This document shows, one piece after another, positions 27,593 through 36,266 of a stretch of DNA of 43,467 bases. Positions within the stretch are counted from its first letter, which is position 1. The number at the start of each line of letters is the position of its first letter. Made by a program: the position numbers and the translations under genes. Below the pieces are notes generated by a model that saw nothing but the letters and a program-made list of their open reading frames with translations, ran no database searches and was not told the DNA's origin. The DNA comes from Crocinitomicaceae bacterium (GTDB lineage Bacteria > Bacteroidota > Bacteroidia > Flavobacteriales_D > Crocinitomicaceae). The stretch lies in contig JAKVAS010000010.1 of the NCBI GenBank assembly GCA_022448165.1, positions 1-43,467 on the forward strand, given 5' to 3'.

Positions 27593-28048
27593 ATGAGCTT
27601 TCATTTAGATACCACTGATCGGAAAATTCTTAAATACCTGAGTCGTGATGCTCGAATCAAAGTAGTTGACATTGCAGAAAGACTTGGTGTTACAAGTGCA
27701 GCTATACATCAACGAATAGCAAAAATTAAAAAAGCTAACATTGTTAAAGCCTTCACTCTTCGATTAAATGAAAAAGCACTAGGTTATGCCACTTGTGCAT
27801 TTGTTGGAGTATTTACCGATATGCAAGGACGCTATGATGAAGTCATTGAACGACTAAGAAATATCGAACAAGTAGTAGAAGTACATTATACAACTGGACA
27901 ATATGGCTTATTCATAAAGTTATACGCAAAAGACAATGACCATTTAATGAAAGTCTTACGTGACGAAGTTCAACAAATCCCAGGAGTTAATCGAACAGAA
28001 ACCTTAATTTCTTTAGATGAGCCCATTAATAGAAACATCGCATTTTAA
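27593..28048 (+). CDS. Lrp/AsnC-family transcriptional regulator
   Basis: 151 residues from ATG 27593, the normal family length. The frame runs 26 codons further upstream to 27515, but that extension does not fit the family. The N-terminal winged helix-turn-helix reads DRKILKYLSRDARIKVVDIAER then VTSAAIHQRIAKIKKANIVKAF. The RAM (amino-acid-binding) domain follows, with VGVFTD and VVEVHYTTGQYGLFIKLYAKD, ending near IPGVNRTETLISLD. Its divergent placement suggests it controls asnA, possibly in response to asparagine. That is inference from the E. coli parallel, so I give no asnC symbol. Confidence 0.93.
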   Translation: MSFHLDTTDRKILKYLSRDARIKVVDIAERLGVTSAAIHQRIAKIKKANIVKAFTLRLNEKALGYATCAFVGVFTDMQGRYDEVIERLRNIEQVVEVHYTTGQYGLFIKLYAKDNDHLMKVLRDEVQQIPGVNRTETLISLDEPINRNIAF

Positions 28049-28076
28049 ACGAGCCCTTCTTCAGTAGCACGTATAA

Positions 28077-31000
28077 TCAATCAGTTCTTGGGAGTATAAT
28101 CTCGAATGTAGTTCCTTCTCCTATTTTTGTATCGAAGAAAATAGAGCCTTTATGATTTTCTATAATTTGCTTTACCATAGCTAATCCTAGTCCTGTACCT
28201 GTACTTTTTGTTGTAAAATAAGGCACGAAAATTTTACTCCGTTTTGATTCATCAATTCCCACTCCATTATCAGAGATCTTCACAACAACCTTATCTTTCT
28301 CCGTTAACATTGTTATTCCAATAATTCCTTTACGATCACTTGGAATCGCTTGCATAGCATTCTTTACTAAATTATTAAATACCCGAACAAATTGGTTTTT
28401 ATCAGCCATAACATAGATTTCTTCTTGACTCGAAGAAACAGTAATCTTAGATCTAGTATCACCAGTAAAAACCTCCGTTGTACTTTTTACCAACGCTACT
28501 AAATTGATTTTTTGTTCGCTTGGATTTGGCATTTTTGCAAAACTGGAAAACTCATTCGCAATTTTTGTCAACGAATCAATCTGCTCAATAATAGAATTAG
28601 ATACTTTTTTAAGTTTGTCACCACTCTTTGGATCCATAGGATCATACGTTCGTAACAAGTGTTGTACACTTAATTTCATTGGAGTAAGTGGATTCTTAAT
28701 CTCGTGAGCTACTTGCTTTGCCATTTCCCTCCAAGCAGATTCACGTTCACTTTTTGCCAGCTGTTGCGCTGTAAACTCAAGCTCTTCCAATTTTTGATTA
28801 TAATCCTTTACTAGTGCTCCAATCTCATCTTCCTTGTCATAAGATATTTGTTCATTGTGCTTTCCAAACTTTACACCGGCAAAGCTTTCTTGGAGAATTC
28901 GTAACGGAGAAGTTAACCAGTTAGAGATAAAAATTGCCAAAACAATAGAAATCGCTAAAAGCAAAATAAACACATTTATAATTGCCACTAAAAATTTCTG
29001 AATCTGATTCTCAAAACCGCGTTGTTGTCCAAAATGCTGTAAATTAATGAACCCCATTCGATCACCATTATTATTATAGAAAGGTAAATATGCAGAAGAA
29101 TAGTCAAGTGAACCAATACTCTCATCATGCACAAACTCACTCTTTTGACTATACTTCATGTATTTGTATGCCAATGGGTTCATTTGCTCACTTAACAACC
29201 CAGAATTGAATACTTTTGGTCGAGAAGTCGCTAATAGATATCCATCATTATCATACATGTTAATATCCGTAAAGAAAACCTTCGCAAACTTCTTCAGGAT
29301 ATACTGCATGTAATTTCCATTATCACTAATCGACAAATGTTCAAAATGCCCCAATTTAGCACGCACTTCCGTTTGAACAGAATTTAGTTTTTCACGAATA
29401 ACTTCATCCGTATATTGATTGTATTGATTACTCACAAAGACTCCACTTCCCCAACCAAAAGCCAAAAGCGAAAGAAAAACCAGAGAAATCAATACTACTT
29501 GAATTTTCATTGCTAAACTCAAGGTACGTCTAAAACGCCCTCTAGAATTGAGTCTAAACATCAATGGAAGCAGTAATAGGCCATAAAAAGAAAAAAGGTA
29601 TGAGAAGCTCGTTATCAAATCGATAACACGAAAATTTCTTGTCGATAACACGACAGCATCTTTACTCGTTTTCTTAAGAATGTAATGATTAAAATCCCCG
29701 TAATCGAAAAAACCTTGTCTTCTCAGGCCCTTCGGAATCATTGCTCCCAAAGAAGATGGATAGTTGAACCCTCCATAATCTGCAATTAGGTCATCGTTAT
29801 GAAACTTAGCAATTGAGTAGTTTTCAAGCGGTTCAAGCACATTTGTTGTGCTAGAAATCAATAATCTAGGGAAACCAATTTCTTCTGGAATTTTCTTCGA
29901 TTTCAAAGTACAAAATAACATCGCTTCATTCTCGCCATTCTTCCCCAATACTCTTTGACGAATAATATAACTGTATTGGTCCGAATAATCCTGAATATAA
30001 AATATATTCGAATCAATTTCGGAAACCACTCCAGATCGATTAATAATACCCTGTAACTCATCGTACAACCCACCAGTATCCTTTCTATCTTCAATCATTA
30101 GATTATGCGCAGCATCAAAAAGGCTTATTTTCATTTCATATCGTTCCCAATATTTTTTGAATAGTCTTCGTTCCATCCCTTCCTGGAAATCAGAGACACT
30201 AATTGGTTGTGGTGAACTAATGAACTTTTGTAAGAACTTATCCTCTAACAACTTTGGCGCAAGGCTTGCATACTCAATTTCAGTAACAACATCCTTTTCT
30301 GTTGCTAATTGATTCGCATACAATTCTCGCTCTTCACGCTCTTTTCTTCGGTTAAATTCACCTATATTAATCGCCGTAACAATAGAAAAAAGCAATAGTA
30401 AAATCAGCCCAGCCCCCAACTGTTGAACCTTTCTTCTTCTATACACCAGAAAGAATACTAATCCATATAAAATCATTGGAAATACACCGCCGAAAAATAA
30501 GCTATACCCATAGTTCACTTCATATAGCAAGAAGCCACAACTCATAAAAAAAGTAACCATTGCCACTTGAGTTGGTTTAATTTCAACCTCTTTACAGGCC
30601 TCAAAAATTCCACGAATGAATAAATAGTAGGCAAAAAAGTAAGCTCCAAAACTTGTTATTGCAAAAATTGAATATACGTTCAATGAGAACAGTTTATCAA
30701 TGATTAGCGGAATCGATGAATTCTCAATAAGGCTTTTGTTCAGATATAAAAATAGGCTCCATACTCCGAAAGAAGTAATTAGCATGCCAACCGTAATGAC
30801 AGCTTTAAAAACTGATTGTTCCAAACCTTTTAAGAACTGTGTTAGCTCATACATCAAGTAAACAATGATGGCCACGTTTAACAAGTATGCAAAGAAATTG
30901 GGGAACCAATGATTCGTTGCATAAAGACTGGGGTCATAAGTATCCAAAACACTCATGAAAGAGAGCCATTCAAAGTGAAGCGCTAACGCTTGTAATCCAA

Positions 31001-31715
31001 TTACAACAATCGGAATTAGCCAACGTAGCCTAGAAATCAATCTAACTCTTGTTTTCACACACCAAACGAGCCAAAGAATAAACGTTGCAAGAAACAGCAT
31101 CATCAATAACACCGATTGCGTATGACTCAGGTCTTGAAGTTCGTCAGGAACAATTGATAGTACAAAATCACCATTTCCGTCCTTTATTTGGTACCCGATC
31201 TCTTCCTCTAAAGAAATTGATGCTGAAAACGGCAAACTGAATGGTGCACTGAACTGATTAACAAGTTCTTTATTTTCATAGGTATAATCATGTTTTAAAA
31301 TAAACGAGGCGCAAATTAAAAAATCATCTATTTCAAGAATCTTCGCATAGTACCAACCATTCTGCAAATGCAAAATTCCTTCTGCCGGGTAGTGAATATC
31401 CGCAAATCGAATAATTGGCAATTGGTTAGTATTCCAAAAAACAAGCGAATCATTACTATATACATGTAAGTTAACATCACTTCCCCCTTCAATTCTAGTC
31501 CAAAATTCATCCAGTCCTTTTTTCCGAATATCATCCTTTCGATACCTTAGAACTTCTTCTAAATGTTTCTCTTTCGCTAAAAAAGTTGAATTAAAAAAAG
31601 ATGTTTCACTTGAGTAATTTTCCGATAAAATCGAGAAAAATGTTCCAACAAAGAGCAACGTGCAAACAATTGCTGCAATTAAAAACTTATATCTCTTGAA
31701 AACCTTTATAATCAT
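28077..31715 (-). CDS. Large multi-pass sensor histidine kinase
   Basis: 1212 residues. A first transmembrane helix (about 10-30) is followed by an extracytoplasmic region. A block of seven or so helices lies roughly at 200-460, then a second soluble region, a helix pair near 700-755, another extracytoplasmic sensor region, a final helix near 910-935 and a HAMP domain. The DHp domain has phosphoacceptor His1004 in VAHEIKNPLTP. The CA domain has NLVKNAMQAI, DNGVGID and GTGLGLAMVKQI. The late half resembles NtrY-type kinases. No response regulator gene is adjacent. Its ATG overlaps the uridine kinase stop by four bases. Confidence 0.93.
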   Translation of the reverse strand: MIIKVFKRYKFLIAAIVCTLLFVGTFFSILSENYSSETSFFNSTFLAKEKHLEEVLRYRKDDIRKKGLDEFWTRIEGGSDVNLHVYSNDSLVFWNTNQLPIIRFADIHYPAEGILHLQNGWYYAKILEIDDFLICASFILKHDYTYENKELVNQFSAPFSLPFSASISLEEEIGYQIKDGNGDFVLSIVPDELQDLSHTQSVLLMMLFLATFILWLVWCVKTRVRLISRLRWLIPIVVIGLQALALHFEWLSFMSVLDTYDPSLYATNHWFPNFFAYLLNVAIIVYLMYELTQFLKGLEQSVFKAVITVGMLITSFGVWSLFLYLNKSLIENSSIPLIIDKLFSLNVYSIFAITSFGAYFFAYYLFIRGIFEACKEVEIKPTQVAMVTFFMSCGFLLYEVNYGYSLFFGGVFPMILYGLVFFLVYRRRKVQQLGAGLILLLLFSIVTAINIGEFNRRKEREERELYANQLATEKDVVTEIEYASLAPKLLEDKFLQKFISSPQPISVSDFQEGMERRLFKKYWERYEMKISLFDAAHNLMIEDRKDTGGLYDELQGIINRSGVVSEIDSNIFYIQDYSDQYSYIIRQRVLGKNGENEAMLFCTLKSKKIPEEIGFPRLLISSTTNVLEPLENYSIAKFHNDDLIADYGGFNYPSSLGAMIPKGLRRQGFFDYGDFNHYILKKTSKDAVVLSTRNFRVIDLITSFSYLFSFYGLLLLPLMFRLNSRGRFRRTLSLAMKIQVVLISLVFLSLLAFGWGSGVFVSNQYNQYTDEVIREKLNSVQTEVRAKLGHFEHLSISDNGNYMQYILKKFAKVFFTDINMYDNDGYLLATSRPKVFNSGLLSEQMNPLAYKYMKYSQKSEFVHDESIGSLDYSSAYLPFYNNNGDRMGFINLQHFGQQRGFENQIQKFLVAIINVFILLLAISIVLAIFISNWLTSPLRILQESFAGVKFGKHNEQISYDKEDEIGALVKDYNQKLEELEFTAQQLAKSERESAWREMAKQVAHEIKNPLTPMKLSVQHLLRTYDPMDPKSGDKLKKVSNSIIEQIDSLTKIANEFSSFAKMPNPSEQKINLVALVKSTTEVFTGDTRSKITVSSSQEEIYVMADKNQFVRVFNNLVKNAMQAIPSDRKGIIGITMLTEKDKVVVKISDNGVGIDESKRSKIFVPYFTTKSTGTGLGLAMVKQIIENHKGSIFFDTKIGEGTTFEIILPRTD

Positions 31716-32329
31716 GCTTTTTGCTCCTGCATCTGCAGCGAAATCTCCTTCATAAGACGTTCAAAATCGGCATCTGAATTTCCGTCATTTCTAAAGTGAA
31801 AGTTCGCATTCTTACGGTAAGGTAGCAAATAATTCTCATAGCAAGGAGTGACATGATTTTCCCACTGGTATAAAATTGATTCGCGCGAATATCCTCTTGT
31901 TTCTTGATCTCTGTATAGTCGACGATCCAACTGAATTTTTGGATCAACATCAATAAATATTGAATAATCCAATGTCTTACTAACTTCAAGATATTCAAAT
32001 AAAAACAATCCCTCCACAATAATTAAAGGAGAAGGGTCAATTGTGATTAGCACATGTTTATCGGGAGGTGAGTTAAAATGGTACTCTTTTACAATAATAG
32101 ACTCTCCCTTCAATAACTTCTGAAGATCATCTGTTAATTTTTTTTGATCAAGTGCTGTTGGAAGGTCAAAGTTAATCTCACCATTTCTATCCCGCTGCTG
32201 CTCTTCAATCGGACGATAATAATTATCCATGGAAAACACACTTGGTTTTACTTCACTGTAATGATTCACAATACGCGATAGTAGAGTTGTTTTACCTGAT
32301 CCACTTCCACCACAAATTCCTATAACCAT
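31712..32329 (-). CDS. udk: Uridine kinase
   Basis: P-loop kinase phosphorylating uridine and cytidine in the pyrimidine salvage pathway, 205 aa, the usual size. Walker A is GGSGSGKT at residues 7-14. The SMDNYYRP segment and the INFDLPTALD segment (normally NFDHP) are the nucleoside-binding landmarks. IIVEGLFLFEY is the Walker B-like segment, and DRRLYRDQETRGYS is the lid region. The His-to-Leu change in NFDLP is minor but worth noting. The stop codon overlaps the histidine kinase start (31712-31715). A promoter element is found upstream. Confidence 0.88.
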   Translation of the reverse strand: MVIGICGGSGSGKTTLLSRIVNHYSEVKPSVFSMDNYYRPIEEQQRDRNGEINFDLPTALDQKKLTDDLQKLLKGESIIVKEYHFNSPPDKHVLITIDPSPLIIVEGLFLFEYLEVSKTLDYSIFIDVDPKIQLDRRLYRDQETRGYSRESILYQWENHVTPCYENYLLPYRKNANFHFRNDGNSDADFERLMKEISLQMQEQKA

Positions 32330-32356
32330 TGTACTTTACCTTCTATTATTGATGCT

Positions 32357-32364
32357 CAAAACTA
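32357..32364 (-). promoter_or_regulatory. Bacteroidota -7 promoter element for udk and the histidine kinase
   Basis: The minus strand reads TAGTTTTG, an exact TAnnTTTG match, 28 bases before the uridine kinase ATG. It would serve the two-gene unit. Confidence 0.45.
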
Positions 32365-32509
32365 TGCTTTAGCAGAAAATTCCCATTTCTGCGCGGTAAA
32401 GTTACGCTAAAATCCCTTCACACGGTGCATAAAACCCACAGTCAAACATCACTACTTATCTCTTCCTATTTAAAAATCAGAACAACCTGATTACTTAAAC
32501 GTTTTACTG

Positions 32510-33736
32510 CTATTTTTTTGCTCTATGCTCAAAAATAACCGATCCTCCTTTCCCTAATTGAGAAGTGTCAAATGCAAGAATTTTATCCGTCAATCGTACA
32601 ATAAATTCAGCTTTCTTTTTTGGGTAAAAAACGCTACTTGGATTAGCCACCGTTCTATCAGAAAATTCGTTGTGAGCAGGATTCTCCCTTCCATCAAACC
32701 GCACCATACTAACTTTGTTATAGCCATTATGATCTAAGTGATACCCTAATCCTTCATTCATCGGGAAAATTCCAAGTTTCAAGTTCTTTTTTTCAATAAA
32801 GTAATTTAAGTTAATCGAGTTTACTTCATTCCATTCTTCTTCCTTCCACTCAAATAAAATAAGTTCAGCTCCCGCGTCTCGACGCTGTCCCCCCATCAAA
32901 TAAAACTTCCCATTAATTTGAGTCAAAAGCCCTGTTTCAGTAGTTGTTTTATCTTTCAAATAATGCTTACCTGTTGTACCAAAACCAATATTTTCTATTG
33001 TCAATAAATCTTTCGGAGCTTTAATAAAAGTTCCTTCTAACTCCTTTCCTTTACTCGAGTATTGCTTTACAGACCACCCACGCGATTTACTAACATAATC
33101 TCTAACTGCAAAAAAGACCTTGTCACCAGTAAAACCAACATAATTCCATTGCCCATACTTATTATCTTTCAAAGCATCGGTTTTAACAGCGCCAAGTTCA
33201 ACGGCATAACATAAAAAATTATGATGGGTTGTAAACGTCGCAAATTCACGAATACTCTTATCTTTCTTGTCTTCGTATCTAAAATGGTGAACCAACGCCT
33301 TATCCGTTACTACAACATCTATCAATTCAAGTTTATTGTAATCATAATTACCCAATTTCTTAATCGCTGTGCCAATCGCCACAGAAGTTGACTTTACATT
33401 TCCAGCCGAATTCAATTGACTAAAATACGCCTTTCCATTCTCCAATTCGAGATTGTCTAAGAAATAAACATACCTAGCATTTTCACTTGAAATAAAGTAG
33501 AAATCAGTCGTTTTTGGATTAAACTTCTGATCCCATACACTTGTTTTATCATTTCCAACAAGTGTAATATTTATTTGCTTCGTATTTCCATTTGGGTCTT
33601 TACTTAACAAAAGACCTCCATATCCTTTCCATTCAAGAATATCATAATATGGGTTTTTCTTAGTTGGAACCTCAAACTCTTGAGCACTTCCATAAAATCC
33701 CAGTATAACGGTATATAAAAATAACAGTTTATTCAT
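32510..33736 (-). CDS. Secreted hypothetical protein, probably beta-rich
   Basis: 408 residues with a signal peptide ending at Gly-Ser-Ala-Gln (about residue 19). The mature protein has many short strands and aromatic residues with repeating turns (for example GKFYLMGGQRRDAGAELILF), suggesting a beta-propeller. I cannot name the family. There is no lipobox and no T9SS tail. It is divergent from the thioredoxin-like gene, with 58 bases between the starts containing a short dyad. Confidence 0.7.
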   Translation of the reverse strand: MNKLLFLYTVILGFYGSAQEFEVPTKKNPYYDILEWKGYGGLLLSKDPNGNTKQINITLVGNDKTSVWDQKFNPKTTDFYFISSENARYVYFLDNLELENGKAYFSQLNSAGNVKSTSVAIGTAIKKLGNYDYNKLELIDVVVTDKALVHHFRYEDKKDKSIREFATFTTHHNFLCYAVELGAVKTDALKDNKYGQWNYVGFTGDKVFFAVRDYVSKSRGWSVKQYSSKGKELEGTFIKAPKDLLTIENIGFGTTGKHYLKDKTTTETGLLTQINGKFYLMGGQRRDAGAELILFEWKEEEWNEVNSINLNYFIEKKNLKLGIFPMNEGLGYHLDHNGYNKVSMVRFDGRENPAHNEFSDRTVANPSSVFYPKKKAEFIVRLTDKILAFDTSQLGKGGSVIFEHRAKK

Positions 33737-33754
33737 AATTTTGTATTTTGCCTA

Positions 33755-33773
33755 ACATTGCGACGCACAATGT
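33755..33773. repeat. Dyad in the divergent spacer
   Basis: ACATTG, seven bases, then CAATGT. A TGCG-A-CGCA palindrome is nested inside the same 19 bases. The dyad lies between two divergent genes and could be an operator; no second copy was found. Confidence 0.3.
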
Positions 33774-33794
33774 ATCACGCTAAAATTAAAGTTA

Positions 33795-34454
33795 ATGATT
33801 GCAATCTCAAAACGTCAAATAATAAAAAAACTAATTGGTTTTGGAATTTTCCTCCCAACCTTATTGTTTATTGGAGCGTCTTCTATTAACAGTGATAAAT
33901 CTGGGTTAGCTATTGGTTCTGAAATTCCTATGATTGATAAAAAAATGGAAAGTATCAATAACTCCTCATACAATTTAAAAGAACTCTCACGGGAAAATGG
34001 AATTATGGTTGTTTTTTCTTGCAACACATGTCCGTTCGTAGTTGGAAATGGAAAATTTGAAGGATGGGAGAAACAATACAATAGCCTCTATGAAATGGCT
34101 GGTAATAATGGTGTTGGATTTGTTTTGATTAATTCAAATGCCGCAAAGAGAGATAATGTCGATTCAAAAGACGAAATGAAAAAACATGCTAGCTCTCAAA
34201 AATATAAGATGAATTACCTAGTGGATGAAAATGCTTCTCTTGCAGACGCTTTTGGAGCAAAAACAACACCGCATGTATTTATTTTTAATGGAAAAAATAA
34301 ACTTGTTTACAAGGGAAGTATCGACAACTCCTGGGATTCAAGTAACAAAAATATAGAAAAATATGCTTCCAATGCTCTAAGAGCATTGGGGTTAGGTAAA
34401 ACAATAAAAACCACTACATCACAACCTCGTGGGTGCAGTATTAAACGAAAATAA
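33795..34454 (+). CDS. Thioredoxin-like (AhpC/TSA-type) envelope protein
   Basis: 219 residues with an N-terminal hydrophobic segment (about 11-28) serving as signal or anchor. The thioredoxin fold carries SCNTCPFV, so the redox motif is Cys-Asn-Thr-Cys. A cis-proline segment, KTTPHVFIF, follows. The C-terminal QPRGCSIK tail is typical of the thioredoxin-family proteins in which a third cysteine ends the domain. It probably acts in the periplasm as a thiol oxidoreductase or peroxiredoxin-like protein. The substrate is unknown. The secreted proteases downstream contain several cysteines, but a link is speculative. Confidence 0.88.
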   Translation: MIAISKRQIIKKLIGFGIFLPTLLFIGASSINSDKSGLAIGSEIPMIDKKMESINNSSYNLKELSRENGIMVVFSCNTCPFVVGNGKFEGWEKQYNSLYEMAGNNGVGFVLINSNAAKRDNVDSKDEMKKHASSQKYKMNYLVDENASLADAFGAKTTPHVFIFNGKNKLVYKGSIDNSWDSSNKNIEKYASNALRALGLGKTIKTTTSQPRGCSIKRK

Positions 34455-34483
34455 CCAGCAAACTAGATGCTAAAACTATAATT

Positions 34484-36124
34484 ATGAAAACAACACTACT
34501 CCTAACATGTTCTCTCTTTCTAACGGGAATATCAACCTCTCAAACAACAGATCTTGGTGGCCCCATAAGTTGGAGGCAGGATTTTGATTCAAAATCTATT
34601 ATTCCTTCCGTACAAATGGAAGCCTTTGACTTAACCACAGTTCAAGCAGAAGATGTAATTAATGATGCTGAGAAATCAGCACCATGGCGATTTGGATATA
34701 AATATGATACTGATTTCAACATTGATAATTCAGGAAACTGGGAAAACCTATCAAGTGGGGGGCGAATCTGGAGAATGGAAATAAAATCCCCAGGTGCAAT
34801 CACAATGAACTTTCTTTTAAAAGATCTTACTATTCCAGAGGGAGCTCAACTATACTTTCATGATGCATCGAACACGAATCGTGTTGGCGCCTATACTTCT
34901 AGAAACAATCGTGAAGATGGTTTGTTAGGAACGGAGCTTGTTTTTGGAGATGATATTATTGTTGAGTATTACGAACCTTCTTCTGTAATCGGTCAAGGCT
35001 TCTTTACCATTGAAAATGTAATTCATGGATACAGAACCTTAGATGCTGTTCAAGACAATTTATTGAAATCACTAAATAGCTCAGGTGCCTGTAATATCGA
35101 TGTACATTGTCCACTTGGAGATATCTGGTGGAATCAAATTCGTTCGGTTGCATTGATCGTAGTCGGTGGAAACGGTGCATGTACAGGAGCTCTAATTAAC
35201 AACACTTGTGATGATGGAACGCCATACTTTCTTACAGCAAACCATTGTCTAGGAGGAAGTACTGGAAACTGGGCATTTAGATTTAACTGGCAAAGTCCTG
35301 AAGGAACTGAATCTTGTGCAACAAGTGCTAATTCTTCAACTTCTTCATACGATCAAACAGCCAACGGAGCAACTGTTTTGGTTAGTGGATCTCAAGCAGA
35401 TCACGCTTTATTGGAAATTGACAACATGACAGAAGCAGACGCTGTATCCTACGGAGCATTTTACGCTGGATGGAACAGTAACGATTCTGAATCGGGTGTA
35501 ACAAGTGCAATTGGAATTCATCATCCTTCCGGAGATGTTAAAAAGATTTGTGCGGAAAACGATGCCCCTTTTCATCAAAATGCAGGTGGTGCATCTGTTT
35601 GGTATATCAATGAATGGGAAGAAGGTGTTACTGAGCCAGGATCTTCAGGCTCACCTTTATTTGATCAAGAAGGCCGTATTATTGGACAATTATATGGTGG
35701 GGCTGCTGCTTGCTCAGGAACAAATAATAATGGTGCATATGACTTCTACGGACGATTGGGTGTTTCATGGGGATTAGGGATTGACGATTATTTGAACCCT
35801 GCGTCTTGTGGTCCAACTACAACAACTAATTATGGATATGATCCAAATCCTGCAACTGCTGGAATTGCTCCAGTATTAACTTTAGATTTTGCTATTAGTC
35901 CAAATCCAAGCAATGGTCTTTTTACAGTAAGTTTAGTAAACGGCGAGTCCTTAACAGGTTCTATTACCGTTACTGACATGACTGGTCGTGTGGTTTATTC
36001 TAAAGATGCGAACAAAATGATCACTGAAACAGTAGACATTTCAAATGTTCAAAATGGATCATATATCCTACAAGTAGTTTCCGCAGGTAGAATCATGAAT
36101 AAAACAATCGTAGTGAATCACTAA
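34484..36124 (+). CDS. Secreted Lys-C-like serine protease with T9SS sorting domain
   Basis: 546 residues. A signal peptide ends near Thr-Ser-Gln (about residue 20). An N-terminal domain of about 180 residues precedes a trypsin-like (S1) domain. The likely triad is His254 (LTANHCLGG), Asp306 (QADHALLEID) and Ser388 (EPGSSGSPLFD). This arrangement matches lysyl-endopeptidase-like enzymes of Bacteroidota. The C-terminus (about 470-546) is a T9SS type A sorting domain, beginning ISPNPSNGLFTVSL and containing DMTGRVVYSKD. It is probably exported to the surface or medium. The specificity is not proven. It is paralogous to the next gene. Confidence 0.92.
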   Translation: MKTTLLLTCSLFLTGISTSQTTDLGGPISWRQDFDSKSIIPSVQMEAFDLTTVQAEDVINDAEKSAPWRFGYKYDTDFNIDNSGNWENLSSGGRIWRMEIKSPGAITMNFLLKDLTIPEGAQLYFHDASNTNRVGAYTSRNNREDGLLGTELVFGDDIIVEYYEPSSVIGQGFFTIENVIHGYRTLDAVQDNLLKSLNSSGACNIDVHCPLGDIWWNQIRSVALIVVGGNGACTGALINNTCDDGTPYFLTANHCLGGSTGNWAFRFNWQSPEGTESCATSANSSTSSYDQTANGATVLVSGSQADHALLEIDNMTEADAVSYGAFYAGWNSNDSESGVTSAIGIHHPSGDVKKICAENDAPFHQNAGGASVWYINEWEEGVTEPGSSGSPLFDQEGRIIGQLYGGAAACSGTNNNGAYDFYGRLGVSWGLGIDDYLNPASCGPTTTTNYGYDPNPATAGIAPVLTLDFAISPNPSNGLFTVSLVNGESLTGSITVTDMTGRVVYSKDANKMITETVDISNVQNGSYILQVVSAGRIMNKTIVVNH

Positions 36125-36148
36125 GTACATACTAATCAAATAGTTATT

Positions 36149-36180
36149 AAAAGGGTTGGCTTTGCTGACCCTTTTTTTTT
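36149..36180 (+). terminator. Strong intrinsic terminator between the two proteases
   Basis: A 12-bp stem (36149-36160 with 36164-36175), including two G-U pairs, has a three-base loop and a nine-T run (36172-36180). It lies 24 bases after the first protease stop and so separates the two paralogues into independent transcripts. Confidence 0.88.
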
Positions 36181-36266
36181 ATACTGCGTTAATAAGTTGC
36201 AATAATTCATTGAAATATGTTAGTTTTATGAAATAGGGTATACCCTTTTTGCTAAAACTAAAAACT

